From: Larimichthys crocea
Lineage: Eukaryota; Chordata; Actinopteri; Sciaenidae
Length of the DNA stretch: 64,000 nt
Direction: 5' to 3'
NCBI RefSeq assembly: GCF_000972845.2
Contig: NC_040015.1
Span: forward strand, 4,290,890-4,354,889
Shown here: positions 1-13,511 of the stretch, piece after piece
How the letters are laid out: the number at the start of each line of letters is the position of its first letter
Position numbering within the stretch: the stretch's first letter is position 1
Position numbers and translations under genes: made by a program
Notes under the pieces: model-generated
Told to the model about the DNA's origin: nothing
The model's input: only the letters and a program-made list of their open reading frames with translations
The model's database searches: none

Positions 1-1425
1 GCTCCTGATTGTCAGAACTCAATCAATACATATGCTGATCTGGTATTATTGTCTGAATTTACCTTATCACAGTATATACCAATTTCAGCTTTTGATCACA
101 ATTCTCTAAAAAACAGATTTTTTCAAAAATGTTTAAAAAAAAATGAAAATCACCCAAATTATTTTAAAACTCACAATTATCAAAATTGATATGAGCCTCA
201 AACATCTGTCAGATAACTGAAATTACATTCTAGATAACTCTCTTACTGTGTTTTTTTTCACTCAGCCTAATAATTCTAGATCATTTCATCAAACACATCA
301 GCTACAAGCAACATAGAACCCCCATTACTGTTAATAGTCTGTTTTATTTAGGTTCAGTTGTTTCCATGAGACAGTACACTCAGGCACACATAAACCAATT
401 AAAGGAAGCACAGCAGCTGCACTTTATTGCTTTGTTCAGTGTATATTATTACAAGTCTTATTTGTGCATACTGCTGCTGGATATAAAATCTCTCCAACTT
501 CATCAAATTCCAAATGTTACATGTGGAGAGCAGAGTAAACACATGTGTAACATGCATTCCTATTGGATGGTTTAAAATGAACTTGAGCTCAGTGAATCAT
601 TTGTGATGAGCATTAATACAAAAAAGAACACGATTCACCACATCTCATTAGCAGTGAAACAGAAGCAGTGGGAACAACAAGGCTACTACTGTCTTGCATG
701 CACTATGTGTAAAATGAAAATTTCTCTGGTGACCTCTATTGTGCAGCCAACAGTTCCCTTATATCCATAGTTTTTGGATTATTGCTGTTGTTATTTTGCT
801 TGTTGCCAAGGCACCGAGCTTTGATATAAGTCCAACTGAAAGAGACAAGCCAAGTCCAGCTTGACCAAGGCATGGGCCAGACACCATCAGCCATAAATAA
901 CCATAAATGTAGTGTGCTCAGTAAATGTATTGGCTCGTTGTGCAAATGTATATCAGGAATGTTTGACAAAGGAAATGCTAAGCTGCTGTTTGGAGACACC
1001 TACACTGAGTTTCTGTGAAGGCGGACAAGAGGGTAAAGACAACATTGTGTGACAAACCCACACAAAGAATAATAATCCTAATTTGAACTCATAAGGCAGA
1101 GAATGGAGAGGGTGCAGCAGGTAAATTTGGACACTGTGGGCCAATGAGTGGATAGTAGGACAACAGACATTGTCAACTTAATAGTGACCACCACTCCAGC
1201 GGGACTCTTACATGGCTGGACAGCTAACAAAAATATTCAAGCCATGAGTTGTCAGCACGTACTACAAATCATTCAGCACTGTAAAATGTCTCAGCATTCA
1301 CTGGGAAGAGGTCAGAGGTCATCACTGACTTCTCATGTCATGGGAGTTCTAACTAGAAAACTTAATTTCCTGATGAAGACCATGAGATGAAACAGAAAGC
1401 TCCTGGAAAACGTGCAAGTGTGGAG

Positions 1426-1428
<3 letters not shown>
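1..1428. other. Intronic gabra sequence without recognised features
   Basis: AT-rich sequence downstream of gabra exon 2 on the minus strand. No exon, repeat with clear ends, or RNA gene was recognised. The small open frames here have no family resemblance. Confidence 0.5.
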
Positions 1429-1433
<5 letters not shown>

Positions 1434-1467
<34 letters not shown>

Positions 1468-1477
1468 TATATATATA
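1434..1477. repeat. (TA)n microsatellite
   Basis: About 44 bases of nearly pure TA dinucleotide with one phase slip, following a short A run. Confidence 0.95.
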
Positions 1478-1588
1478 GTTAGAACTGCCTATTTGTCCAT
1501 TTTACTATTCAGCTCACTGGTTTAATTTCATCTTATATTTTAAACTTACAAAAAATGATTTGCCACTTAGGGTCAGTGGAAACATGCA

Positions 1589-2365
1589 TGTCAGGAACCA
1601 GACTAGGACACAGGACTCAGGCGCAGAGATGGTGTGAAAAACAGCAGGCTTCATTAAGTGGCAGCAAGGTTTACCTCTTACAAAGTAATAAAACAAAAAG
1701 GTCTATGAAACTTCCTAATGCTATGACCAAAGCTATGAAAACTACGGCTTTAAGGAGAGCAAATAAACCGCTATGAAAGGTATCAAAATAATAATCGCTC
1801 CAGTCGGAGGAAGTACAACTCAAACTATCTATGACTAAGAAAACTCTGACTCAAACAAAGGATAACCTAATCTAAAAAAGAAAATGCTAAACTAAAAATC
1901 ACTCCTGAAACTGGAGGCACACTAATCTGAGGATGAGAAACAAAAATCACTCCTGAGGAGGAAAAACAAAAGGGCTGAACTGAAAATCTAGAACTAAAAA
2001 TCTCTAAGTTGAACTATAAAAAAAATACAGAGCAACATCACTCTTTAGAGGAACAACGCTAAGGCGAAAACAAGCTTGAAGACAATTACTATGGCTGTGG
2101 ACGTTGGAAAAGGGCTGTAGTGGACGCACGAAACGAAACACACTGGTAACAAGACAAAGGGAGACGCAGACTATATGAACACATGGAGGTAATGGGGAAC
2201 AGGTGAACACAATCAGGAATCAGGGAAGACAATCAGACCGGTGACACATGAGGAAGGGCAAGTGACCTGAAACGAGAGGAGAGTTACCTTTCAAAATAAA
2301 ACAGGAAATGACAAGACATGGAGATAGAACAAAAAAACCCAGCTTGACTTCACCGTGGTGTGACA
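1589..2365 (-). mobile_element. Solo LTR, 777 bp, in gabra intron
   Basis: On the plus strand it begins TGTCAGGAACC and ends GGTGTGACA, giving TG...CA termini, and is flanked by a perfect 5-bp duplication ATGCA (1584-1588 and 2366-2370). Read on the minus strand it closely resembles the solo LTR at 39572-40260, especially in the first 200 bases. It contains several copies of a spaced motif resembling TTCCTC-n-GAGTGATTTT. A 5-bp duplication and TG/CA ends fit an LTR retrotransposon, probably Gypsy type, reduced by LTR-LTR recombination. No coding sequence remains. Confidence 0.85.
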
Positions 2366-2370
2366 ATGCA

Positions 2371-4701
2371 ATACTGACATTATCATATTGATATGACAAA
2401 GTTGTTACCAGGGGCTTATATACACACAGTTAACATTACTGTTAATTTAGAGTCCAGTGTTTGCTCTCCTTTAGCTCAATATTGAAGAAAATGTCTGACT
2501 CTTTAGCTGGAAAAGGCTCTGCTATGTTTACCTGGTCTACAACATTGTTGGTCTGCTCTTTGGTAGTGAGCACACAGCCAACTGGAGACAAAAATCACTT
2601 TTGTGTGGGTTGAGTTGTGGGAATTAACGAAAACAGCAAACGTGCCAAAACGTGTGTTAATAATCAAAAATCACAATAATTCATACAATTGTTCTGATAT
2701 GGCACCTCTATAGTCATGGTTTGGTTAAAGAGCGCAAAATGAGTGAACATATGTTGTCAAAATAGCTACTAGTACTAGTTTAACCACATTATGTTAACCC
2801 TAACCATAACCCACTGTCATCGCAGTAAAACCAGCAATGATCAGGGTAAACTAAATGAAATGGTGGTAAATGGAATGATGGTAAAAGAAACCAACACCAT
2901 CGGCAGGAAATTGTTAATGAGCAGTGGTGATACTCTTCAATGTCTTGTGTTTTGTCAATCCATCCACCCTGACCTTCTCCCGGAAAGCTTTGAGACTCGA
3001 AAAGAACATCATGCAGCTCATAATTCACAGAGGTCCTTGTCGAAATGCCAAAATGTCAGAACATTCATTTGAGGAAACATCTTCTTTTACAAAATGACGG
3101 CACGATATTGAAAATCGTTGTTTCTTCTTCTGAAGGAGATGTTTTATTGAAATACTTTCTATTTTTATGATACATCCAATATGTTTTGGTAATGAGTCTT
3201 CAAATATTTAAATTGTTCTAAAGTGACTCACTCGTGACAGGGCATAAAATTAAATTTTTTGTATACATAGCAGAATGTCCCTACTACAAAACTACAGCAG
3301 TCTACAGTCCTGTGCATATTTCTTTTGATGAATTTATGATGTGGTATCAGGGCCATGTCAAGAATTTAATCCCTAAAACATTAGAACAGGTCTCCGTCAT
3401 GACCCTTTTTATTTATTCACACTTCAGTTGTTGTTGTTTTTTCGTTTAAAGCATTGTGTACAACATTCAGTATGCATTTAATGTCCTGTGAGGCTCACTT
3501 TTACATAATATTAAAAGACCTCTCTCAGAGTCCCAAGACTCAGGCTGAAAAACTCAAAGTGTAACAGCCACCACATTGCAGAGAACAAATGCTTGTTTAG
3601 GGGCCTCCTGGTGACCAAATAGCCCCAAGCAGCCACTTAATTGACTTCTGCCTCGAGCCAGCTGCATATCATTCGTGTTTACCATAATTAATGTGACTGC
3701 ACTGCTGTTCTTTTCCAGCAGCACTGGCTTGACGAATATATCACATCAGAACAAGATCATATAACTTGTGAAATCTAAGGTTTACTTTGGATTTCAGAGA
3801 AAAGGTTAGGGATTAGGATTAGGCATGTCATGCAAACTGAAAGAGACTGATACTGTCTATTAGCTCTTCTTTTATGACTTTCCATTATTGGACCACTGTT
3901 AAGTTACTGTCAATACAATTAAAAAATAAATCATCCATCTCTTCAACGTGCATAATGTTCAATCACATAATGTTCAATCCCTTTCAATTTAATTAGCATT
4001 TTAAAGACTTTTAATTTGAAAAACATTTGCAGCAGGTGTTTCATTGATGGTAATCTAACAGTGATAGAAAAGAAAAGTCAGAAATAATTCATGGACATGA
4101 ATATTAATGGATTAATTTAGTAAGAAATGAGAGCAACAGAGTGGTGAGTATGTAAATACACATTATTCTAAATTTACCATATGAGTCATTATATGGTAAT
4201 ATTGTTGGTAATAATTTGAATAACAGCTTTTATTTGCTGTACTGATGGTTCAGCTGACACATTTCTACCAGTATTGTTTTTTTTTTTCATTTTTAATTTT
4301 ACCTTAACTCTTATCTCTTTCTGTTATCAAGACAGTTCTGGTGAAAATGACAACATGGTACAAAATGGGCCACAAAAACACATCAAAGCTGTTTCACCAC
4401 AAGCCTCCAGTGTAGCTTCCAGTGTCCCTCATTATTGATATGTGGGACTCATTTGATGTTGTGGTGGAAAGCACACATCACTCCCAAATCTTCCACTGAT
4501 GTTCAACTGGGTTGAGATTTGAAATAGGATATGACCAAAGATCCAAAGATCCAAACCTTGTCTCTGAAAATGTTTCAAACTTTTGTTCCCCTCCAGCTCA
4601 TTTTTCCGCGGAGATGATCAGTCAACATTCATGCCTTAAAGGTCCAGTGTGTCATATTTAGGGGGCTCTGTTTACAGAATATGGCAGAAATATAAAATAT
4701 T
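2371..4701. other. gabra intron, no recognised element
   Basis: Ordinary AT-rich intronic sequence. A short poly-T tract near 4276 is the only notable simple repeat. No exon with consensus splice sites and family resemblance was seen on either strand. Confidence 0.45.
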
Positions 4702-5334
4702 ATGGCCCGCCATCAATTATATCTGGCCCGCTAGATGATGTTGATTTATTTTAAAATATATATATATTTTTAAATATATCTTTTAGACCTCATGTTTCCT
4801 GTCAAAAATACAACAATTCCACAGATTTCACAACATTTATTAAAAAGTAGCTGATAAGTAACGTGACAGCAGCCAGAACATCCTCGCAGCCTCTTTACTT
4901 GACGCACAGGTTGGAACACTAATTGGCACGTGCGTGCGTGCGCTGTAACCTGTGGAAAATCAAAGTGTCCTGTGTCCCTCTTGTAACGGACAACGTGAGC
5001 AAATGTGTTTCATTAAATGAAAAAAAAAACAAAACCAAACAAGGTCGGCTCAAATATCAAATAGCCTAAAAAATGTGAATGCACATCAGTGGCAGATCTG
5101 CGCTGCTGTATACATTAGTTACGGCAGGTTGCTAGGGCAGGTTGCCTGTTTCATGACAGACGCCAGGAGATGCAGCAGTGGGCGTAATAACAGCACATAG
5201 AAGCAAATTAATGTTTTAAATTAAATTAAATGCATTTTTAAAGTTAAATAACGTTTAGATTTAATATACCATGCTTTCCCCGTAGGAAATGGTCATGGCA
5301 TGGTCATGGCCCGCGATCGAATTGCCGACCCCTG
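4702..5334 (-). mobile_element. 5'-truncated hAT non-autonomous element
   Basis: This is the reverse-orientation relative of the element at 33803-34707. It shares the AT-rich block near 4745-4790, the sequence around 4990-5150 and the terminal segment. The right end is an intact hAT-type terminus, ATTGCCGACCCCTG (ending 5334). The left end stops inside the 'tggcccgcc' segment, so the other terminus is missing. Confidence 0.75.
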
Positions 5335-5642
5335 CCCTATATGCTCCTTTGGGTTGTATCAACGTGGGTTAGGAGACCGCAGATTTAAATAAGACTTCCA
5401 AACTGCGGTGTGGAGTTTGAAAGATGTGGGTATTCACCAGGCAGAAAGAATCTAATGAAATTTTTGACTGCTTTGTATTATGGGAAATCAAGCAACCGCG
5501 TTTGACTCAAGGGAATAAAAGTCAAGATACTTTCAAGAATTTTCCATCTCTTGTGAGTCACCAAAAGTTATGAATGTTCAATAGTGAATCACCTGAAAAC
5601 TCCTTTACTGTTTAAGTGTATGTGTAGTCTCCCTTGTCTTAC

Positions 5643-7009
5643 CTCCTAGACCAGGTCTCAGTCTGTTGTCATATCCATCCAGCAGACTGTCCAGGATCTT
5701 GGTGAAGGTTGTGATGTCTTTGAAGGTACGTGTTGAATTGGAATCTGCTTTTGACCTAAATATATGATATGATTATGGACACAGAGAAAGAAAAATGAGA
5801 ACTCCACTCTAGCTACAAAAATAGACTTGATTAGCCTACTACTAAGAACTGTGGGTGATGAGACCTTTTGGTAATCCCCACCTACAATATTAAATCCATT
5901 TTATCCCAGATTATTTCATACTAAATCTGGTGGGGGAAATGCTGTGGGTCATTATTTCTGCTTTGTGAAATGGTGATGCTCATTTTTTTCATTTTGAATA
6001 TATGCAAAATACTTTGAAATTCAAATGACACTGCACAAGGCTGAATAACATTTAATCAACTAATCATTAAAAAATTTTACCATAGGCGACACATTTATGT
6101 GATCCCATTTTGATTTTGTGTAATATCTTTTCACTGAATATGTAAGAACTGTAAAGACAATGAGTTCTTAAAATAGTCTGTAAGTGATGTGATTTTAAAT
6201 GTAACAAACTGGTCAAACTGAAAGCTGATAAACATATGTAGAGATTAATCGACAAAAGACAACTTTTTCAACAGTTCTTTAGTTCAACATTTTTACAAAA
6301 ACACTTCACATCCTCTCTGAGGGGCTTTAGTCAGGGCCTGTTTAGCCTAGCGTAGCATAAGAACTCTATTCTATCTTCAAAGACCTACACCTACAAAGAT
6401 CCAGAAACCTAAATAATTAACACATTGTGTTTGTCTGAACTATGCACAGATGGAAAGGTAAAAATTAGAACGTATGGTTTTCAGAGGAAGTATGTGCTCG
6501 AACTACAACTTCACAAATAGCAGTGCACTCAACTTTTGTTCACCATTAGTTTAATTATTTTTACAAATGTCCATGTAGTGACTGACCAAACTCCAAACTC
6601 TCTGTCACTTCGTAGATGATATGATGTTCCTGACACATTTTCCATGAAAATAACAATTACACTTTCAGTGTTTGGTTGTGCGGTAAGAATCATGTGTTCC
6701 CATCACCTACAAACCTAGAACTACCCTTGCATTATCTAAACAAAACACCCATTGCCCATCTTTAATTAGTAAACACAACTCTAAACCAACCCTAAACCCT
6801 AAGCACGCATTCAGACAGGGAACAGGGAAACTGGCAACCGGTGGTGGGGGAGCGCTGAGCTGAGGTGTGTTGCTGTGGGTGTGTCTATACCTGCTGAATG
6901 TAACTGCTGTGAAACAATCAGGAAATCACTTTTTTTCTCTCATTAACAGTTTTATTGAGGCCGGCACTCACTCTCTGTTGCTGTAACTCTATGTGTCTCT
7001 ACCAAAGCA

Positions 7010-7041
<32 letters not shown>

Positions 7042-10000
7042 ATCTCTCTCTAATAATCGGACACAAATCTAATTAAACGTCTTCATTATTCTATTCCCCT
7101 GCATTGCAGGCTGCTGACGCAGAAACGCATGACCCCCACTGAAATGAATTGAAAAACGTCGCCGGCGTCCAGTGTCCCTGTCTGGTTGCGCGCTGACAAA
7201 AAAAAAAAAGTCCCCCTAGTGGTTAAATCAAACTTTTCACACTACTGTCCACAATCAGCCACAATATTAATGGATGTCTTTATGATTTTGTTCAGGTTTT
7301 GTTCAGAGTAATGTTGTGTCCCTGATGTTCAGTTAAATGTCTATCACCAAACTCAATTTCCAGTAACGTTTCATAGTTCAGACTCCACTGACTAGATGAA
7401 GTCCAGATATAGTTTTCCCACTAGACCTATTACAGATCGAAGTGGACTCTTTCATCTCTGCTGATTCAATGAGTTGCATTCAAAATCAAATGTAGCATCC
7501 AGTATTTTTGGTACGTGATACAGTTTTGACAACTCTTATTTAAAAATCTATCTCTTATAAACTTCATGGAAAGTTTATTCTAAATTATTGCAAAACCACT
7601 TTATGTGTGGCAAGTGATTTCACCCATGAGGTAGGAAGATATAATGATAATTAATATAATTAATAGCATCAATAAAGTTAAACCATTAAGCTGTGAATAA
7701 TTTTTATCATTTTTTTATGTATTAGGGGACACAGATGAAGCCATGATAATCCCTAATGTGTGCCTAAAATGTTCAGGTAACACTTGATCATAGTCTGTAA
7801 CATACAGTGTTATCTCAAATGTACAGTGTGATGATGTGAAGGGGTAATAATCTGGGATTTTAAGATGTATACTGCATGTATTACTGCATGTATAATTACA
7901 AGTTACAGACTTTCTGAGCAACAATGTGATGTTTGAGAGGACTTTAAAGAGAACTTACTCTGCAAGTATGTTTAACTGCATGACAACTTTTCTACCACAG
8001 GGTATATACGTGTGATCATCCTTGAGAGCTGCACACGTGTCATAAACGCGCATCAACCATTGTTTTTTTCTGGTGAAGTCAGCGGCAGCTGAGACCTTCT
8101 TGTTATTTATTTTCCCAGTGTATATTCTTCTAAACATGCTTCTACATGTGTTAATATGCTACGTTGTTCATTACTTTCACTTTTGTCTGTTTTTACGACC
8201 GGCAGTTTGCACAGGGTATTTTATTTTGAAAATCCACCGGATTCTCTCCAACAAATGATGTTGATTCAGGCAGACTTTTTTTGACATGTGATTTTGTTGT
8301 TGTTTTTTTAAATTTTATTTTTGCCAGTGCCATAAAGCAACAATGCTTGGGGATATGTGGTCTTTTACATATTTGAAAAGAAAATACTGTACTGTACTGT
8401 AAGATCACTTTCATAGAATTGGCTTCTTTATTTTATAAAAATATCTACAATAAATATTAACCACAGAATCTAATCATATCGTATCATTCTTACACTGTAT
8501 CGATTTGAATCGCTCTGTAATAAAAGTATATCATTGTTGAGTCGTATCGTGGCCTGTGTATCTAGATGCGTATCGAATCATTTATCACAGAGAGATGTGC
8601 AACTTTAGTGTGTAAAGAGGTGTTTGCCTGTGTTTTTGAGTTTTTAGTTTCAGATGAAAGCTGATTTTATTTTAACTTAGTGTTGTGAAATGACCCGTAG
8701 CTCAAGATATCATAGTGGATTCAGTCTTTGCATAATTTCAAAAACAAAGATTGTAGTGATCATGTGCTTTACTGTTACTGATGACAGTTAAACTGACAAG
8801 GCATAAAAATCAATCATCATTTGTAACTCTCCTGTCATCTGATGGACACTCCTGGTGTTCAGTTCAGCTGTAGAAACCTTGTAAAAAAAAAATTACCTTG
8901 TAATATTCAAATATGTCTCTTAGTTAAAAAAAGTATAATCTAAAATATTAATTATTTTTCTTATGGTTACCCTGTTTAATGCACAATTTCATACACATTT
9001 TTTAAAATTTGCTTTATAGTGTAAAAAAAACAAACTGTCAGCTGTGGTTGCCAGAATTTAACTGTCATTCAATACAGCAAAACCTTTCCTAATATTACAG
9101 TAAAAGGATATTAGTACTGTTTGTACTGTACTGCATTAAAGGTTAAACAATGACAGTAAAAGACTGTGAAATGTTGAATTAAATATTTCACTGTATACTG
9201 TACAATTAATCTCTAATATAAAATACTTTATTCTGTATAAATTCACTTTAAAATGTACAAATATAGGTTTTGGCATATTTTACAGTCTTTTACCATAAAA
9301 TCATAAAACATTTTTTACAAAGCAGCTTGTTATGGATTCACTATAGCAGAGAATCATTAGAGAGGAGACAATGTGACAAAATGGCTCTTTTAAAACACAC
9401 AAGTCTCAGTGTGACTCTCCATCCTTCTTTTCTGAATAACAATCTGCCAACTGTAATGAATCTCCACAACACGTTAGGCATGTTTTATGTCTGATAAGTC
9501 TGGATGTGATATAAACATATCTAGTTTGAGGCGCCACGTGACGTCACAGTGCAGAATAAAGTGGCTGCAATTTGACGCCAAGATTAATGTGGATTAAGAT
9601 TTGAATTTACAGAAAAGGTTTGCTTGTCACTCCCACTATATTTTCCGACAAAGTGCACCGTGATGGGTGGTGGAACATTGAGTGGCTATTCCTTGACTTG
9701 AGTTGTTTGGTCGATTATGAAAAAGCCGAACTTAGCAGAACGTCATTACAACTCTTAATGCACTGAAGACAATATGGAACTACGTGTGATATTTTTCTCA
9801 CATGCAAATATCCATTCAAATGTTCCATTTCTCAAAGAGGTCTGGCGTTGCGCTCGCTACATTTGGGTGAACTGAGCGCACAGAGAAACCGTCAAATAAT
9901 GGACGTGTCATGATGACTCTTGTTACAAATGCGCTTCATTAACGGCATTGGTCGTGTATGATGGACTACTGCTGCTTCGCAAACATTCAATAAATCGTTA

Positions 10001-10199
10001 AAGAACATTTAGGTTTAAAGAAACAGCGCCGTGTACGCTGCGTGCGCGCGCGGTCAGCCTGCCGTCAGGGTGATTTTCTCTGTAAAAATATTTAAAAAAA
10101 AAAAAACACACATCACTGATATCAAACTTACCCTGTCTGCCACAGAACGATCAAACAGACCAACACAGACGTGACATGTGAGCTCCATCGTCCTCTCAT
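5643..10199 (-). CDS. gabra: GABA-A receptor alpha subunit, first two coding exons (partial gene)
   Basis: Subunit of the pentameric GABA-gated chloride channel of neuronal membranes. Exon 1 (10199 down to 10132) starts ATG and encodes a 22-residue basic-then-hydrophobic signal peptide with the core [10 protein letters not shown], ending at a GTAAGT donor in phase 2. Exon 2 (5755 down to 5643) follows a TTTAG acceptor and completes a Gly codon in the same phase. It carries an N-S-T glycosylation sequon and the alpha-subunit signature [18 protein letters not shown], and ends at a GTAAGA donor in phase 1. That motif is near-invariant at the start of the extracellular domain of alpha subunits. 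The next exon (usually starting near VTEVKTD) is not visible in 1-5642, so the gene runs off the left edge. The matching phases and signal peptide make this a real gene start. The paralogue (alpha-1 to -6) cannot be decided from these 59 residues. Confidence 0.9.
6802..7193. mobile_element. Probable small inverted-repeat element (MITE-like)
   Basis: The left end AGCACGCATTCAGACAGGGA and the complement of the right end AGCGCGCAACCAGACAGGGA match with four or five differences, and both continue imperfectly toward a CTGG motif. The interior contains a CT microsatellite at about 7005-7050. No target duplication is obvious, so the exact ends and superfamily are unresolved. Confidence 0.5.
7008..7051. 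repeat. (CT)n microsatellite
   Basis: Interrupted CT dinucleotide array inside the inverted-repeat element. Confidence 0.9.
8110..8256 (+). repeat. Dispersed repeat, copy A
   Basis: About 145 bases closely similar (roughly 85-90% by eye) to the reverse complement of 50872-51011. The best conserved core contains CGACCGGCAGTTTGCACAGG. No termini or coding capacity are visible. It is probably an internal part of an interspersed element. Confidence 0.7.
9535..9546. promoter_or_regulatory. E-box overlapping a full CRE
   Basis: CACGTG (9535-9540) overlaps the full cAMP-response palindrome TGACGTCA (9539-9546). It lies in intron 1 of gabra, about 590 bases inside exon 1. CREs bind CREB/ATF factors. 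Function here is inference from the motif and position only. Confidence 0.45.
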
Positions 10200-10720
10200 C
10201 GCTGAAGCCTGAGAACAAGACGGGAAACGCTCTCAGTGCGCGTAATTACATGGTAGAGCGGCACTAAGCACCTTACATCTGTTACAATTAAACACAGCCC
10301 ACACAAATATCTCGATAAAGACACACATTGGACCAGTTTAGTCCATTCACACTGCAGCACACATCTCCAAACACCACCTGAATGAGCTTTTGTTTTGCAG
10401 ATTGCGTCCAATTAAGAGTCATTTGTGCGATCGATGAATGCTGCCTACCTGAAACGCGACAGGTGTCTCCGGGGGGAGGGGGGACGGGGGGTGCCAAGCG
10501 AGTGGACTGATGGAACACAGTGAACACAGAACCTAAAAAATGAGATAAGTAATCCAGAGAGAGAAGAGCGCGGTTACTGTCCGTCCATTCTGTCAGCTCC
10601 TCCGACAAGGAGTCCCCACAGCTCAAGCAGACGCTGACCTGAGAGCAAACTGTACGGAGAGCAGTTCTACTGTAGCACAGATGGATACATGCCGAGGCGG
10701 AGTCCTGCCTGTAGGGGGGC
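10200..10720 (-). promoter_or_regulatory. GC-rich 5' flank / 5'UTR of gabra
   Basis: Directly upstream of the gabra ATG, this stretch is richer in G+C and CpG than its surroundings (a G-run with CpGs near 10450-10500, CpG-containing stretches near 10570 and 10690-10770). I see no convincing TATA box. It is the natural place for the 5'UTR and core promoter, but the transcription start cannot be placed. The 112-codon minus-strand reading frame through it is taken to be chance. Confidence 0.4.
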
Positions 10721-10729
10721 GTTCATTTC

Positions 10730-13510
10730 AATGAGGAGTTCGTTAGTGCGTACGACTGCGCACGGTGTATATCTACCATGCAAGTTGCATAAAAGGCATG
10801 CAAATGACATGAATGGGTGTCAATGGCTTTTATGGTTACTGCGATTAATTTTTCACTTAATTAAATGTAAAAAAAGAAAAGAAAAAGTAGAACTGAAGAA
10901 ACAAAAAACAAAAAATCCAGAGACAGAAACTAATGAGAAACATTTAAGAGGCAAAATAAAGCTAGGTAGATACCACTTCACACAAATGCAATCATTTCAT
11001 GCATTGAGAACATTATTTTTTTTTTTCAGCTTCAAAACAAAGAAAGATTTGGAGCCACTGGCTGATCCCAACATTGGCCAACATTCTGGACACTGGACTG
11101 GACCAACCTACTAACTGGAACAAATCTTAAGCGCAATTTTCTCAAAGTCGGCATCAAAGAAGCCAAATCTGACAGCCATACGGTATATGGTCAAGAGCCA
11201 GCTCACATTAGTTCCTCCAGGCTGCCACAGCCAAGTGCATTCAGCTCAGCTCAGCTCAGCTCAGCAGCATAAAGCCCTTACTCCTCCTGAAAATGCTCTG
11301 TGAGCCTACAGTATATCTGTACTATGGAAAATGTTGCCTAATCTCAACAAGCAACTTTTCTTCTGTTTTTTCTGACCTCCAGTGGCTCTCACGTTGCTGC
11401 AGTGAAACAAGGCTGTCAATAGGGGGTGTGTGAGACCTTGCGCAGTGCATGTGCATGAATCACGGTCACAGCTATTATACTTTTTCTCCATAAGTTTGCC
11501 TTGATAGTAGCATCACGTCCCTCATCAATATTTGAGCAAACTTGTTTGCATTATCTGAGAGAGGCTAAACCACAAAGCTGTTTCTACACTGCCCTCTGCT
11601 GTCAGAATCAAGGGTGAGGCGTAGAAACAGTTTATGAATCTTGACTAATTCAAAATTGTTAATGTAAATGCTCTGATTAATACATGTGTTCTTTGATTTT
11701 GAAACAGTAGGGCTAGTGTCCATATAGCATTTTTTCTGTCTTAACGCACAAGCACTTTCTATGGACATTTAGTGATGGATATTACACTCCACCTCTACCG
11801 CTCCCTGAGGGAATATAGCCTACATGTTGAGCAGCTTTCCAGATTATTTTATTGTGTGTTGTATTGGTGTATGAGAGTTCTTTAATGAGCTTTAATGAAT
11901 TAGATGAACATTTGAATAAATGTTTCCATGCATGCAGTAATATTACAGCAGCAAGTACTGTTAATATTCAAGCAGCCAAACAACAAACTGTATTTTTTTA
12001 GATGGAACTCTCAAGAGGAAACAGAATTAAACTTTTAGCTTCTGAAATAAAGGTTTTTAGCTGCTCTGAAAGAGCATAGGATTTATCAGCTGTTTTAGTT
12101 CAAACTATTTCAGTGTATGAACCTGGACTGTGCGGGTGACCATTTGAATGTGCAGAAGAACAAAGAACATTAATTAATGCTCTTTGTTTTATTGCACATG
12201 CAATCTCTGTGCAATACATTTTTAATTAGCACCATGGTCCACATATCTTTTGGTCATGTAGTCTTTGAAATGAAACCAATTGTAAAACTATTGGCCTTAC
12301 ATCATCAAGTCAGCTCAGCTGTCACCATATTGTTTTTACTATTATAATGGGCCCAAGGCTATATAGAGGAGCCCTATAAGTCTAACACTTTGTACAGCCC
12401 ATGTAATGGCTGTACTCTACAGAATATCAGTATACAGGGACAACACTTTTGGATATTGTTACAGGTGATACATAAACCATACCCATCAGGGATGCAAGCA
12501 AAAATAAAAGATATCATAAAAACAAAAGTGCTATGGTACTGACAAAGAGTTAGATTTTCTCAGACAAGACTGATTGTCTGCTGTTCCTCTCCTTTAAGAC
12601 CAGTATTGTTTTTTTAACAATCAACTAGAAGTTGCAACTGCTACTTTCACAATGACAGCCTGACTTGTGTGAGCACACTTTGAGAAAGAAGAAAAACAGC
12701 AGGAGATGGATTGTAGAAGCACCAAGACCCGAAAGGTCGTAAATGTCTCAAGTAATCGTCCCTGATGGCGGCAACCTTCACAAACAAAAAGAAGGAATAG
12801 AACTAACTGCTGAAAAACACCAATGGGAAATACCTTTGGTTGTCCAGCTATCTTCTGCAAGCAGGACGTGTATCAGTAAAGATACTCCATGATGTTTACA
12901 TATGTATGTGTGTAGCTGCAAGGAATGAAAAAATACATGGATATCAAATCAAAATAATGTAAATGCAACATTTAATATGAAATAGCTGAATCAACCAAAC
13001 ATTGCTATTCTTACCAGTAATTGGGACAAGTGACAAGTGTGAAATTTTATTTCTGGGGTTGACTCCAGCATTTCACCTAGCACCACTACACACTGATGGG
13101 TAAAGCCTGTGCTGTGTCAAAACCACTTGCTTTCAGTAGGGGTTGAACAACTGCCTTGTCAGTCTGTGTTAGGTTACAGAGACAGAACCCTCTATTACTC
13201 TGGTACTCATCTAGAAAATAAAGTTATCAGAGTCAACCCAGGTGACAGAGAGGAAAGGAAGAATTTGTGATGTTGGGAGACATGCTGGTGACAAGTTAGT
13301 CATTCCCCATAGTTTTGACCCTGAGACACTCTATTCCTTGGGCAAGGCACTTAGGACAGGCAAAACATTACACCCTTTTCCTGCATTGCCATGGACACTG
13401 AAGGCCCACTAGAAAAGAGTAGTGTGGGCCAAAAGTACATTTTGGTAGTCTGTGATTATGCCACAATATATTTTGAAGCCCTTCTCTTGAAGAAGATCAA
13501 GGCCCACCAG
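10730..13510. other. Intergenic sequence with no recognised gene
   Basis: Upstream of gabra. It holds an AGCTC pentamer array at 11243-11266 and a poly-T tract near 11010. The 141-codon plus-strand frame beginning at 10689 is Lys-rich low-complexity sequence with no family resemblance. Nothing else is supportable. Confidence 0.45.
11243..11266. repeat. AGCTC tandem repeat
   Basis: About five consecutive copies of AGCTC. Confidence 0.85.
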
Positions 13511-13511
13511 A

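Noticed and set aside
10288..10626. 112-codon minus-strand frame upstream of gabra
   Set aside because: Lies in the expected 5'UTR/promoter and does not join the signal-peptide exon in frame.
10689..11114. 141-codon plus-strand frame
   Set aside because: Lys-rich low-complexity sequence with no family resemblance and no splice or promoter context.
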